Shown one piece after another: positions 26,920 to 38,329 of a stretch of DNA of 64,000 nt. The stretch spans positions 32,001-96,000 of the forward strand of contig NZ_MUFV01000003.1 of assembly GCF_002017875.1 (NCBI RefSeq), written 5' to 3'. Position numbers and translations under genes: made by a program. The notes under the pieces are model-generated. The model was not told the DNA's origin, did not search any database, and saw only the letters and a list, made by a program, of their open reading frames with translations. Within the stretch, counting starts at the first letter, position 1. Every line of letters starts with the position of its first letter. Source of the stretch: Deinococcus sp. LM3 (GTDB lineage: Bacteria > Deinococcota > Deinococci > Deinococcales > Deinococcaceae).

Positions 26920-28014
26920 ATGCTCCGACGAGGCCAGACGCCCGCCGCGCTGCTGTTTCTCGCGCCGTTCCTGATCACCACCGCCGTCTTCTTCTTCTAC
27001 GCGTTCGGGCGGGCCATCTACTACTCGTTCACGGACTTCAACCTGTTCAACGATCCGCGCCTGATCGGCGTGAAACCGTACGCGGACGTGCTGGGCGACC
27101 CGTCGTTCCGGCGGGCGCTGGCGAACAGTCTGGTGTTCGCGGTCATCACCACGACCCTGCAGACCGTGGGCGCGCTGCTGATGGCCGTGGCGCTGAACAC
27201 CCGCATCCGCGGCATGGGCTTTTTCCGTTCGGCGTGGTACATGCCGTCCATCACGAGCAGCGTGGTGATCACGCTGATCTTCCTGTGGCTGTTCCAGCGG
27301 CGCGGCGTGGCGAACTACCTGATCACGCAGTGGCAGGCGTTCCAGCCGCTGATCCTGACCTTTCTGGGCGTGCTGGCCGCCGCGCAGGTCGCGCAGGTGC
27401 TGTGGGAACGTTCGCGGCGACTGCCGGCCGGCTGGCTGGACCCGGCGCTGGCCGCCACGAGTGCGCTGCTGGCGGTGGCCGTGACGGCCGCGCTCGCCTG
27501 GACGGGCGTGGTCACGGCGCGTGAGGTGCCGCCCTTCGACTACCAGTACTTCGCGGATCGCTGGATCAGCGTGGGCGGCGTGCGCGTGCTGAGCGTGCCG
27601 ATGCTGGTCGTGATCATCCAGAACACCTTCACGACCATTCCCACCCTGATGCTGTTCTTCCTGGCGGGGTTGCAGAACATTCCCGGCGCGCTGTACGAGG
27701 CGGCCGACATCGACGGCGCGACCCCCTGGCAGAAACTGACGCGGGTGACGGTGCCGATGCTGCGGCCCGTGACGTTCTACGTGATCACGGTCGGACTGAT
27801 CGGGACCATGCAGATGTTCGATCAGGTGGCCGTGATCGGCAGCGCCGCGCCGGGCGACACGCTGATCACCCTGGCGTACTACGTGTACTCGAACACCTTC
27901 AAGGCCGGGGCCGCGCCCGTGAACATGGCGTCGGCCGGGGCGATCATCCTGGCGCTGATCATCCTGGTGATGGTGGCCGCGCAGCGCCGCTTCTTCCCGT
28001 CGGAGGCCCCATGA
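26920..28014 (+). CDS. sugar ABC transporter permease (MalF-like)
   Basis: 364 residues from ATG 26920, chosen by the membrane-protein N-terminus MLRRGQTPAALLFLAPFLIT. The cytoplasmic EAA loop EAADIDGATPWQKLTRVTVPMLRP contacts the ATPase. About 60-80 residues between the third helix and the FDYQYFADRWISVGG region carry one or two extra hydrophobic segments (FLGVLAAAQVAQVLW and ATSALLAVAVTAALAW), making it longer than minimal ~300-residue permeases. It ends with an ATGA overlap with the partner permease. Confidence 0.9.
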   Translation: MLRRGQTPAALLFLAPFLITTAVFFFYAFGRAIYYSFTDFNLFNDPRLIGVKPYADVLGDPSFRRALANSLVFAVITTTLQTVGALLMAVALNTRIRGMGFFRSAWYMPSITSSVVITLIFLWLFQRRGVANYLITQWQAFQPLILTFLGVLAAAQVAQVLWERSRRLPAGWLDPALAATSALLAVAVTAALAWTGVVTAREVPPFDYQYFADRWISVGGVRVLSVPMLVVIIQNTFTTIPTLMLFFLAGLQNIPGALYEAADIDGATPWQKLTRVTVPMLRPVTFYVITVGLIGTMQMFDQVAVIGSAAPGDTLITLAYYVYSNTFKAGAAPVNMASAGAIILALIILVMVAAQRRFFPSEAP

Positions 28015-29537
28015 CCGCCGCTCCCCCGCCTCCCGTCACGCCCGCCGTGCGGGAACGCTGGCTGGCCCGCCGCCGCTGGGCGCGCGCCGCGTGGCTGTAC
28101 GCGTTCATGCTGGTCATGAGCTTCTTCTTCCTGGGGCCGTTCGTGACCGGCCTGCTCAGCAGCCTCAAGGACAACCCCAACGAGTACCCGCCCACCCTGA
28201 ACATCCCGCAGCTGACGCCCGCCGTGATCGGGCGCGCCTGGGCGCAGGGCGTGCAGGGCAGCGGCGACGGCTGGCAGGGCGGCCTGCACCCGGGCCGGAC
28301 CGTCACCTTCGAGGTGCAGGTGCAGTCCCCGCCCGGCGCGCCGCAGGCCCCCCCCGCCGTCACGCTGTTCCCGTACCAGCCGGTCAGTCTGGTCGCCGTG
28401 GCCCGGCAGGCGCAGGCGCGCGACTACGCCACCCTGGACACCCGCGAGGTGGCCCGCCGCGGCGACACCCGCACGTACCGCGTGACCGTCCGCAGCCCGC
28501 TGCTGACCCGCCAGACCGGCGAGACCGTCCGCGCCACCCTGACCGAACCCGACACGGACCTGCGCGCCCGCCTGGGCAACGGGCAGACCGTTCCCGTGCG
28601 CCTGGACACCCCGCAGGCGCAGGAACGGCAGTACGAACTGAACGCCGGGCAGACCGTGGAACTCACGCGCGGCCCCGCCGGGTACACCCTGCGCGGCCCG
28701 GTGTTCGAGCGCACGCCGCTGCAGGTGGACGTGCAGCGCGGCCAGAGCATCGTGGGCAGCACCCTGCCACCCAGCGACCGGCAGGACTTCGGGCGGTCCT
28801 TCGCGTTCCGGAACGTCACGCCGGGCGTGCTGGGGTACACCTTCAACAACTACCGCCGGGCGTTCCGGGAGACGGCGGACCCCGCCTCGGGCCGCAGCCT
28901 GTTCTTCTCGTGGGTGCTGAACTCGTTCCTGTACGCGTTCCTGCGGGTCGCGGCGGCCGTGGTGTTCTGCTCGCTGGCCGGGTACGCCCTGGCCCGCATG
29001 ACCTTCCCGGGCCGCAACCTGATCTTCCTGGTGGCCGTGCTGTTCGTGCAGATGGTGCCCAGTCAGGTGAACCTGGTCAGCAATTACGTGCTGCTCAAGG
29101 ACCTGGGCCTGCTGAACCTGTGGGGGCTGTGGCTCAACGGGCTGGTCGCGGCGGGCGGCGTGTTCCTGATGAAGCAGTTCTTCGAGGGCATGCCGCGCGA
29201 ACTGGAGGAATCCGCCGCCATCGACGGCGCGGGGCCGCTCACGACCTTCTTCCGGGTGATGCTGCCGCAGGCCGGGCCGGCCCTGATCGCGCTGTCCATC
29301 ACGCAGTTTCAGGGCGCCTGGAACGATTTTTTCTGGCCGCTGGTGATCCTGCGGGACAACGCCAGCTTCACGCTGACGGTGGGCCTGTCGAACTTCCGGG
29401 AACTGTACGGCGGGCAGGGCGATTACGGCCTGATCCTGGCCGGCGCGGTCCTGAGCGCCATTCCGGTGATCGTGCTGTTCGTGGTGTTCCAGCGGTACTT
29501 CGTGGACACCGGGGCCGACAGCGCCGTCAAGGGCTGA
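28011..29537 (+). CDS. sugar ABC transporter permease (MalG-like) with large extracytoplasmic insertion
   Basis: 508 residues, about 220 longer than a standard MalG. After the first membrane helix (~26-48) there is a polar, beta-rich region of roughly 230 residues (~55-285) before the usual five helices resume at NSFLYAFLRVAAAVVFCSLAGYALARM. The EAA loop is ELEESAAIDGAGPLTTFFRVMLPQAGP. The insertion faces the extracytoplasmic side by topology, so it may help dock the binding protein. It overlaps the MalF-like gene as ATGA. Confidence 0.9.
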   Translation: MTAAPPPPVTPAVRERWLARRRWARAAWLYAFMLVMSFFFLGPFVTGLLSSLKDNPNEYPPTLNIPQLTPAVIGRAWAQGVQGSGDGWQGGLHPGRTVTFEVQVQSPPGAPQAPPAVTLFPYQPVSLVAVARQAQARDYATLDTREVARRGDTRTYRVTVRSPLLTRQTGETVRATLTEPDTDLRARLGNGQTVPVRLDTPQAQERQYELNAGQTVELTRGPAGYTLRGPVFERTPLQVDVQRGQSIVGSTLPPSDRQDFGRSFAFRNVTPGVLGYTFNNYRRAFRETADPASGRSLFFSWVLNSFLYAFLRVAAAVVFCSLAGYALARMTFPGRNLIFLVAVLFVQMVPSQVNLVSNYVLLKDLGLLNLWGLWLNGLVAAGGVFLMKQFFEGMPRELEESAAIDGAGPLTTFFRVMLPQAGPALIALSITQFQGAWNDFFWPLVILRDNASFTLTVGLSNFRELYGGQGDYGLILAGAVLSAIPVIVLFVVFQRYFVDTGADSAVKG

Positions 29538-29610
29538 CCGGCCCACCACTCCCCCATTCCTCCTGCACCTGTTCCTCCCCGCTCCGACTCTTCACCGAAG
29601 GATTCCCACC

Positions 29611-31470
29611 ATGCTGAACACCCGCACCGTCCTGAAAGAAAATGACCTGTACCTCGTCGGGGACGCCCACTACCGCGTCGCGGACGGCGAGAGCGGCCTG
29701 TACCGCCGCGACACCCGCGTCCTGTCCCGCTACGAGTGGCGACTGGACGGCGAGACGCCCCAGACGCTCGCGCAGCACGAACACGGCCCGTACTGGCTGC
29801 ACCAGCAGAGCGCGAACGCGAACGTGGGCTACACCATGCGCGTCGGCCTGCGCCGCGACCTGCAACTGACCGCCACCGAACTGCGCGACACGCTGCGCGT
29901 CACCCGCTACCTGGGAGACGGCCCGCACGAACTGCGGCTGCACCTGAACGCCGACTACCTGGACATGTTCGAGGTGCGCGGCTGGCCCGGCGAACTGGGC
30001 GCGCGGGACGTGCAGGTACGCCCCGGCCCGGATGGCGTGGACTTCGAGCATACCGCCCTGGACGGCCTGCACAGCCGCACCCGCGTTCAGACCAGCCCGC
30101 CCGCCCGCTGGGAGGACGGGGCGCTCGTCTGGACCCTCACGGACGCGCAGACGGACGTGCGCGTCAGCGTGTACCCCCTGCAGGGTGACGAGACGCCCAC
30201 CCCCGGCGACCCGGACGCCCTGCACGCCGAGTACGCCCGCCTGACCGCCCAGGTCCGCGCGGACCTCACCCTGCCGGACCCGCAGGACCAGCGGATCCTG
30301 GAGCGCAGCGTCGCGGACCTGCGCAGCCTGAGCTTCGAGACCGCTTTCGGGGCGTTCCCGGCGGCGGGCCTGCCGTGGTTCGTCGCGCCGTTCGGGCGGG
30401 ACTCCATGCTGATCGCCCTGATGGTCCACCGGCACCTGCCGCAGCTGGCGCTGACCGTCGCGCGCTTTCTCGCGGCGCACCAGGGGCAGCGGCACGACCC
30501 GGTCACGCTGGAGCAGCCGGGCAAGATCCTGCACGAGATGCGCGTCGGGGAACTGACGCGGCTGGGCCGCACGCCGCACCGGCCGTACTACGCGACCGCC
30601 GACGCCACGCCGCTGTTCGTGTGGCTGGTCGGGGAACTTGCGGAGGCGCACCCGGACCTCGCGCGGGAACTGAGGCCCCACTGGGAGGCGGCCCTGAACT
30701 GGCTGCTGACCGACGGCGACCCGGACGGGGACGGTTTCATCGAGTACACCCCGGACCCCGGCGGCATCACGAACGCCGTGTGGAAGGACAGCGGCGACAG
30801 CACCTTCACCGAGGACGGCCAGGACGTCAGTGGGCACGTGGCCGTCATCGAGGTGCAGGGCTACGCGTACGCCGCCTACCGCGCCGCCGCCCGCCTGTAC
30901 CGCACGCTGGGCGAAGCGGAGCGCGCCCCCGAGTGGGAGGACCGCGCCGCGCAGCTTCAGCGGGCTTTCCAGCGGGCCTTCTGGTGGCCGGAACGCGGGT
31001 ACTACGTGCACGGCCTGAACGGCGACAAGCGGCCCCTGCGGGTGCTGGTCAGCAACGCCGCGCACACCCTGTGTACCGGCATCATCGCCCCCGAATTCGC
31101 CGCGCAGGTCGCCCGCACCGCACTGGGCGCGGAACTCTGGAGCGGCTGGGGCATCCGCACGCTGGGCACGGGGGAACCACGGTTCAATCCGGTGTCGTAC
31201 CACAACGGCAGCGTCTGGCCTCACGACACCGCCCTGGCCGCGCTGGGCATGGCCCGCCTGGGCCTGCACGCCGAGGCGGCGCAGGTGACCCGCGCGCTGT
31301 TCGACGCGGCCCGCGCCGCCCCGGACGGCCGCCTGAGCGAACTGTTCGCCGGCTTCCCCCGCGAGGACGGCACCCCGCCCGTCCCGTACCCCGCCGCGTG
31401 CCACCCGCAGGGCTGGGACGCCGCCATTCCACTCGCACTGGCCGGACTCCTGCAAACCCGCCGCGACTGA
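29611..31470 (+). CDS. glycogen-debranching-type glucosidase (GDE N-terminal domain plus six-hairpin glycosidase)
   Basis: 619 residues. The N-terminal beta-sandwich (LKENDLYLVGDAHYRVADGESGLYRRDTRVLSRYEW, ~1-210) is the glycogen-debranching N-terminal domain. The C-terminal alpha/alpha toroid contains GLPWFVAPFGRDSMLIAL, DSGDSTFTEDG and FNPVSYHNGSVWPHDTALAALGM, typical of amylo-alpha-1,6-glucosidase-like proteins. No signal peptide, so it acts in the cytoplasm on imported oligosaccharide. It follows the permease genes by 73 bp with no terminator, so it belongs to the LacI-controlled operon. Confidence 0.88.
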   Translation: MLNTRTVLKENDLYLVGDAHYRVADGESGLYRRDTRVLSRYEWRLDGETPQTLAQHEHGPYWLHQQSANANVGYTMRVGLRRDLQLTATELRDTLRVTRYLGDGPHELRLHLNADYLDMFEVRGWPGELGARDVQVRPGPDGVDFEHTALDGLHSRTRVQTSPPARWEDGALVWTLTDAQTDVRVSVYPLQGDETPTPGDPDALHAEYARLTAQVRADLTLPDPQDQRILERSVADLRSLSFETAFGAFPAAGLPWFVAPFGRDSMLIALMVHRHLPQLALTVARFLAAHQGQRHDPVTLEQPGKILHEMRVGELTRLGRTPHRPYYATADATPLFVWLVGELAEAHPDLARELRPHWEAALNWLLTDGDPDGDGFIEYTPDPGGITNAVWKDSGDSTFTEDGQDVSGHVAVIEVQGYAYAAYRAAARLYRTLGEAERAPEWEDRAAQLQRAFQRAFWWPERGYYVHGLNGDKRPLRVLVSNAAHTLCTGIIAPEFAAQVARTALGAELWSGWGIRTLGTGEPRFNPVSYHNGSVWPHDTALAALGMARLGLHAEAAQVTRALFDAARAAPDGRLSELFAGFPREDGTPPVPYPAACHPQGWDAAIPLALAGLLQTRRD

Positions 31471-31529
31471 CGCGGATTCCGGGTCTGTTGTGCACGGCCC
31501 GCCGGGTGGTGATCGCCTGGCGGGATGAG

Positions 31530-31585
31530 TGATACGGACTCCGATTGAAGGGGCTGCAACGACCCTTCAATCGGAGTCGGTATCA
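31530..31585. repeat. MITE-like element, copy 2 (short, 56 bp)
   Basis: The ends TGATACGGACTCCG and CGGAGTCGGTATCA match the terminal repeats of the copies at 9.8 and 38.2 kb, but the interior is reduced. The element is a nearly perfect 22-bp stem with one mismatch around a 10-12-nt loop. It lies just after the glucosidase stop. Confidence 0.7.
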
Positions 31586-31620
31586 ATCAGAGTCCGTGTG
31601 CCCGGGCAGCAGAGGCCGGG

Positions 31621-31667
31621 CAGTGACCGCCGGGAACTCAACCCGTCCCGGCGGTCACTGTTTTGTT
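31621..31667 (+). terminator. rho-independent terminator after the sugar operon
   Basis: CAGTGACCGCCGGGA (31621-31635) pairs perfectly with TCCCGGCGGTCACTG (31646-31660), followed by TTTTGTT. It ends the plus-strand sugar operon and faces the convergent arsenic cluster. Confidence 0.88.
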
Positions 31668-31686
31668 GCGGCGTTCAGTTCGGGCT

Positions 31687-32268
<582 letters not shown>

Positions 32269-32302
32269 GGCGTTCTCCTGGGGGGTGGGGGCGGCTGGGG
32301 GT

Positions 32303-32623
<321 letters not shown>

Positions 32624-32639
32624 GGATGTATGGTCGCCG

Positions 32640-32653
32640 ATTCATCGAAGAAT
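32640..32653. promoter_or_regulatory. candidate ArsR operator
   Basis: ATTC-ATCGAA-GAAT is an inverted repeat 16 bp upstream of the ArsR start codon. ATTCnnnnnnGAAT-like symmetry is common for ArsR/SmtB operators. Function is inferred from position. Confidence 0.5.
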
Positions 32654-32712
32654 GTCAATGCGTTCAGGGGAAGGGGGCAGTGTGTCCGGCCACCCCTCCC
32701 CCACCGCCGGGC

Positions 32713-33850
<1,138 letters not shown>

Positions 33851-33854
<4 letters not shown>

Positions 33855-34537
33855 ACGGGGTCTCCTTCAGGCACGAATTTCTGGGCCTGCTGCGGTTGGG
33901 GTTCGACGGGCGTGGCGGGCGCGAGAAGGTGGTTGACGGCGACGGCGAGGGCCGCGCCGAGCAGCGGGGCGACCCAGTACAGCCAGTGGGCCGTCCAGAT
34001 CCCGCTGGCCAGCGCCGGGCCGAAGGAGCGGGCGGGGTTCATGCTCGCCCCGGTGATCGGTCCGCCCATCGCGGCTTCCAGCGCGACCACGCCGCCCACC
34101 ACCCAGGGCAGCCCGGAGCGCAGCGCGACCAGAAGCAGGAAGAAGGTCAGGATCAGTTCGAGGATGAACGCCTGGGGAAGGCTGCCGGCCGGGAGCGTCA
34201 CGCCCAGGTTGCCTTTCAGGCCGAACAGGGCCAGCAGTGCGTATGCGGCCAGCGCCGCCCCGGTCAGCTGCGCCGCGACGTACGGCAGCACCCGCTCTCT
34301 CGGGAACTGCCGGGCGAGCGTCAGGGCGAAGGTCGCGGCCGGGTTGATGTGTGCGCCGCTGATCGGGGCCAGCGCCGCGATCACGGCCGTGACGGTCAGA
34401 CCGAACACGGCCGCGACCCCGAGGTGGCCCAGGGCACCTGTCTGAGCCTGCACGACGGCGGCGCCGGGCCCGAAGAACACCAGGGCGAAGGTGCCCAGTC
34501 CTTCTGCCGTGACGGCGCGCACGAGGGGAACGCTCAC
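33851..34537 (-). CDS. MIP-family aquaporin/aquaglyceroporin, probable arsenite channel
   Basis: 228 residues with six hydrophobic helices and both half-helix motifs, SGAHINPAATFALTLA and GASMNPARSFGPAL (two NPA boxes). Position between two arsC genes under arsR control mirrors the Sinorhizobium meliloti system, in which AqpS lets arsenite made by ArsC diffuse out. No ArsB or Acr3 pump is seen in the window, supporting that role. Start is GTG at 34537, 1 nt after the upstream arsC stop. Substrate is inferred from context. Confidence 0.88.
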
Positions 34538-34538
34538 G

Positions 34539-35000
34539 TCAGGCCACCGTGACGGCGGGGCTGTCCTCGTAGGTGGGCGGCGCGTCCCGGCCGTCTTTCA
34601 GGGCCTGCACGAACGCCTCGAACTGGACCCGCAGCTGATCGCGCACGGCCCGCCAGCGGTCCAGGCTGCCGCCCGACGGGTCCACGAAGGGGTAGTGGCG
34701 GCGGGTGGTCTGACCGGGGTACACGGGGCAGGCCTCGGCGGCGCTGTCGCACACGGTCACCACGTAATCGAAGTTCTGCGCGTCCGGCACGTCCCAGAGG
34801 GTCTTGCTGGTGTGGGTGCTCAGGTCCAGGCCCAGTTCGTTCATCACGGTGATCGCGTCGTCCTTGACGCGGGTGGCCTCGGTCCCGGCCGAGTGGACCT
34901 CCAGGTTCACGCCGAGGCGGCGGGCGGCGTCGCGGGTCAGGGCCTCGGCCATCTGCGAGCGGGCGGAGTTGTGGGTACACAGGATCAGGACACGGGTCAC
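34539..35000 (-). CDS. arsC: arsenate reductase, low-molecular-weight-phosphatase type (second)
   Basis: 153 residues from GTG 35000. ILCTHNSARSQMAEAL is the classic ArsC active-site loop. VHSAGTEATRV, TVCDSAAEACPVYPGQ (Cys pair) and HYPFVDPSGG (Asp) complete the family. It differs clearly from the 33423-33854 copy, so the two are paralogs rather than a recent duplication. It lies 9 bp after arsR on the same strand. Confidence 0.92.
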   Translation of the reverse strand: MTRVLILCTHNSARSQMAEALTRDAARRLGVNLEVHSAGTEATRVKDDAITVMNELGLDLSTHTSKTLWDVPDAQNFDYVVTVCDSAAEACPVYPGQTTRRHYPFVDPSGGSLDRWRAVRDQLRVQFEAFVQALKDGRDAPPTYEDSPAVTVA

Positions 35001-35009
35001 ACGGTCACG

Positions 35010-35330
35010 TTAACATACCGATTTGGATTGATCTGTCAGGGCTGTGTGATCCGGCATCAGACTGACCAGCAGGTCGCCGCCCAGCCGGAACAGCGGCTCG
35101 CGGTTCAGGGCGTAGTAGGTGTTCTTCCCGCGCTGCTCGGACTCCACCAGTCCCGCCTCGCGCAGCACGCCGAGGTGATACGACACCTTCGACTGCGGCA
35201 GTTGCAGCAGGTCCTCGAGGTCGCACACGCAGCGCTCACCGGCCGCCAGGTGCCGTAACAACTCGAAGCGGGTGTCCTGGGCCAGGGCCTTGAGCTGATC
35301 AAGTACAGTCGGTGTGGCAGTGGAGATCAC
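35010..35330 (-). CDS. arsR: ArsR-family arsenic-responsive repressor
   Basis: 106 residues from GTG 35330. Winged helix with LKALAQDTRFELLRHLAAGERCVCDLEDLLQLPQSKVSYHLGVLREAGLVESEQRGKNTYYAL. The ERCVCDLE C-x-C motif is the canonical arsenite site of ArsR. It is first in the ars operon (arsR-arsC-aqp-arsC-phosphoesterase). Only 9 bp separate it from the upstream helicase gene, so its promoter must lie within the helicase 3' end or it shares the helicase transcript. Confidence 0.92.
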   Translation of the reverse strand: MISTATPTVLDQLKALAQDTRFELLRHLAAGERCVCDLEDLLQLPQSKVSYHLGVLREAGLVESEQRGKNTYYALNREPLFRLGGDLLVSLMPDHTALTDQSKSVC

Positions 35331-35339
35331 GCCGCCATC

Positions 35340-38126
35340 CTAGACCACCCGGCCGCGCTCCAGGGGAGCCCGCAGCCGAGCAGGATCCACCCACTCGCCC
35401 TCGGCGCCCGGCGCGAGCAGCAGTTTCACGCGCAGCTCGGGGTTCAGTTCGTACAGTCCGTGGGCGGCACGCTGCCAGAGCCGGCGGGCCGGGACGTAAC
35501 TGCTGTTCACCTCGGCGCGCGCCAGCACATGATTGAAGTACGTGCGCTTGCGGCGGGCCTCGCGCCACACGTTGAACGGAAAGAACGCCAGGTTCAGTTG
35601 CAGGGTGTCCACGAAAAAACCCGTCTGCCGCTGACGCAACTCACGCGGCCCGAGATCCGGATGCACCAGCGGCGAGGTGTAGTGCGGCCACTGCGCCAGC
35701 ATGACGCTCAGGAAGTAGAATTCCGCGCCGCCGGACGGCAGCCGCGTCAGGCGGTCACCGACCAGTACGTCCAGATGCGAGGGACGCACCCGTTCCCACA
35801 GCGGTCCCAGCTGCGTCCGGGCGTACTCCGGGTCCTGCATGGCCTGCTCCAGCGCCAGCATGTGCGGCGTGCGCCCGAACAGGTCCGTCTGGTTCAGGTC
35901 CGCGCCGCGCTCCAGCAGGGCATCCACCAGCGGCAGTTGCCCGTGCAGGGTGGCCAGTGCCAGCGGCGTCAGGTTCTCCTGCGTGCGGTGATCGACGCCG
36001 TAACGTTCCGTGTCGGCCAGCACCGCTTTCAGCTGACCCGTCTGGTAGGGCCGCCGGTACTTGTCCAGCACGGCCTGACGCTGCAACCGGCGGTCCTTGA
36101 CGGCATTGCGCAGGTACGACTGGGCCGGCTTGATCTTCAGGTCCCGCAGCTCGCCCAGCAGTTCCGCGTCCAGGTTCAGCAGCGCGTAATCCGTGAGGTC
36201 ACGCGCCTTTTTGGCGTCACCGGGATGCTGATGGACCTCCGCCTGCATCCGCGCCAGCACCGGCGGGGTCCAGACCTCCCACGGCACCGGTTTCCGCTGC
36301 AGGATCCGGCGGCGGATGTCGCTGGCCTGCTCCTTCTTGCCCTGCAATTCCAGCTTGCGGGCCTCGCGCTCCCAGTCGTCCCGGCTGGCGCGGCTGGCCC
36401 GTAACTGCTCGGCCTCGTCGCCCACCCCGACGCCCAGCAGGGACAGCAGCGGGTGGCCGGTATCCGACTCGATCAGGGTGACGCGGTTCACCGCGCGCGT
36501 GACCGCCACGTACAGGGCGTTCACGTAGAACTTGTAGATTTCCAGCGACTTGTCGGTCTTGTCCCGCGCGCGCGCGTAGTTCAACTCGTCCCGGTCCAGG
36601 TCGACCGGCGTGACGCCCTCCGTGATCTCCCGGAAGGTCTGCCGCGCGCCGCTGATGAAGTTGTGCAGGATGATGTTCGGGTACTCCAGCCCCTTGGCCT
36701 CATGCACACTGAAGATCAGGGGCGTCCCGAACGCCTTACGGGCCGCCGCCTTGTCTTCGTCGCGCAGCACCAGCACGGCGTACTCGGTACTCCCGCGAAT
36801 CTGATCGTCGAGGTGCCGTTTCACGCGCGGGTCGTCCGGCAGGAACGTCACGCTGCCGGGCTCCTGCGCCACCGCCCGCACCAGGAAGTTGCTTTCCCGG
36901 TCGACGCTGCCGAACCGGGCGTGCTTGATCTTCAGCAGGTCGTTGGCGACCCGCGTCACCTGACCGGAATTCCGGAAGTTCGCCTGCAGCACGCTGATCT
37001 TCTGGCGTTCCGCCAGTTCCGGATCGCGGTACAGCAGCGTCTTGACCGCCGCCCAGGAGAAGAAGTTCGGGTGGACAATCTGGTTCGAGTCGCCGCACAG
37101 CAGAAACTGCCCCGGCGTCCGCAGGGTTCGCAGGATCAGCGCCAGTTGCGCCGCCGTCAGGTCCTGCACCTCGTCGACCACCACAAAATCGTAGGTCGGC
37201 GCCGCGTCCGGCAGGTACGCCGAGGCGAGCAGCGACGCGTCGAACAGCCCCGCGCCTTCCATCCAGGTCAGGTACTTGCTGAACAGGTCGTACACGGCGG
37301 GCCGCTGCTCGGCGGCGTAGATGCTCTGACGCACGCCCAGTTGCAGGTACGCCTCGCGGGACAGCGGGCCACCCGGAGCGCTGCTCAGCACCCCCCGGAA
37401 CTCCTCGAACAGCTGGTGCGCGTCCGTGAACTTCAGGCCCGGCTGGCGCGCCGCCCAGTCCCGGACGTCCCCGAACGAGACTTCCCGCCCGGACGGGACG
37501 CGCATGGTCCGCAGGAAATCCGCGAACGACAGGAAATCCACCTCCTGCGCCTCGTTCTCGAAGCCGTGCGCGCCGTACAGTTCGCGCGCCCCCTGCGCCA
37601 GGTACGCCGAGAGCGTCACGTACAGCACCCGCCCCGGCACGTCCCGCAGTTTCTGCAGCGTCAGCGCCGTCTTCCCGCTTCCGGCCGACCCGACCAGAAT
37701 CACCGGGGCGGGCGTGCGGTACACCACGTCCTGCGTGTCGTCGAACGAGATGACCTTATCCAGCAGGTGAAATTCACGGCGCGTCGGGTGCAGGTACCGC
37801 ACGGGCGCCGCCTCCTGCGCCGCTCCGGCGACCGAGAAATCCGGCAGTTTCGCCTCGTCGATCACCGCGCCCCGCAGGAACCGGGACTTCTCGTAGGCAT
37901 GCTGGTGAATGACTTCCAGCGCCAGACACACCGTTTCCTGCCCGCTGCGCACGAAGGTCAGCAGCAGGCGGTTGGTGTCGTCCAGTTTCGCGCGGTAGTA
38001 CGGTCCCTGAGAGAGCTTCTTGACGTCCGGCGTCCGGAAGTCGTCCCGCTCGATGGCCTCCTGAACCTTCCCGAGCTGCCGGCGGACCCGGCTGACATCC
38101 AGATCACGGTAGAAAAGCAAACGCAT
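35340..38126 (-). CDS. RelE-like / UvrD-type SF1 helicase / ankyrin fusion protein
   Basis: 928 residues. Residues 1-87 resemble a RelE/ParE-superfamily domain: LSQGPYYRAKLDDTNRLLLTF, then LALEVIHQHAYEKSRFLRG. The middle is an SF1A helicase: Walker A GSAGSGKT (146-153), motif II DEVQD (318-322), GDSNQ (345-349), FRNSGQVTRVANDLL, HEAKGLEYPNII (475-486) and YVAVTRAVNRVTLI (539-552). Beyond ~560 it has a helical region and an ankyrin pair (LTPLALATLHGQLPLVDALLERG, then FGRTPHMLAL), then ~150 unknown residues. UvrD-type enzymes unwind DNA in repair or defence. The RelE fusion suggests nucleic-acid cleavage or binding. No antitoxin gene is adjacent. Role unknown. Confidence 0.85.
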   Translation of the reverse strand: MRLLFYRDLDVSRVRRQLGKVQEAIERDDFRTPDVKKLSQGPYYRAKLDDTNRLLLTFVRSGQETVCLALEVIHQHAYEKSRFLRGAVIDEAKLPDFSVAGAAQEAAPVRYLHPTRREFHLLDKVISFDDTQDVVYRTPAPVILVGSAGSGKTALTLQKLRDVPGRVLYVTLSAYLAQGARELYGAHGFENEAQEVDFLSFADFLRTMRVPSGREVSFGDVRDWAARQPGLKFTDAHQLFEEFRGVLSSAPGGPLSREAYLQLGVRQSIYAAEQRPAVYDLFSKYLTWMEGAGLFDASLLASAYLPDAAPTYDFVVVDEVQDLTAAQLALILRTLRTPGQFLLCGDSNQIVHPNFFSWAAVKTLLYRDPELAERQKISVLQANFRNSGQVTRVANDLLKIKHARFGSVDRESNFLVRAVAQEPGSVTFLPDDPRVKRHLDDQIRGSTEYAVLVLRDEDKAAARKAFGTPLIFSVHEAKGLEYPNIILHNFISGARQTFREITEGVTPVDLDRDELNYARARDKTDKSLEIYKFYVNALYVAVTRAVNRVTLIESDTGHPLLSLLGVGVGDEAEQLRASRASRDDWEREARKLELQGKKEQASDIRRRILQRKPVPWEVWTPPVLARMQAEVHQHPGDAKKARDLTDYALLNLDAELLGELRDLKIKPAQSYLRNAVKDRRLQRQAVLDKYRRPYQTGQLKAVLADTERYGVDHRTQENLTPLALATLHGQLPLVDALLERGADLNQTDLFGRTPHMLALEQAMQDPEYARTQLGPLWERVRPSHLDVLVGDRLTRLPSGGAEFYFLSVMLAQWPHYTSPLVHPDLGPRELRQRQTGFFVDTLQLNLAFFPFNVWREARRKRTYFNHVLARAEVNSSYVPARRLWQRAAHGLYELNPELRVKLLLAPGAEGEWVDPARLRAPLERGRVV

Positions 38127-38167
38127 GCCCGCAGGATACCGGCCTGCCGAAGCCGTTCAGTGCGGCG

Positions 38168-38329
38168 TCATGCGGCTTCCGTTTGTTTCGTTGACAGATC
38201 GGAACCCCACCGATCTGCCAACTCCACGTCCGGAACCCGCTTCGCTCCTACTCTGCGGGGCAGCTCTACGAGTCGCATCCGCTCGGATTGAAGGGTCTTT
38301 GCAGCCCATTCAATCGGAGTCCGTATCAG
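38168..38329. repeat. MITE-like element, copy 3 (162 bp)
   Basis: Same family as 9820-9959, starting TCATGCGGCTTCCG and ending CGGAGTCCGTATCA. It carries about 22 extra bases that include GCAGCTCTACGAGTC (38260-38274), shared inverted with the repeat inside the hpa operon. The right terminal repeat supplies the TGA stop of the ribokinase gene (38326-38328). Confidence 0.7.
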
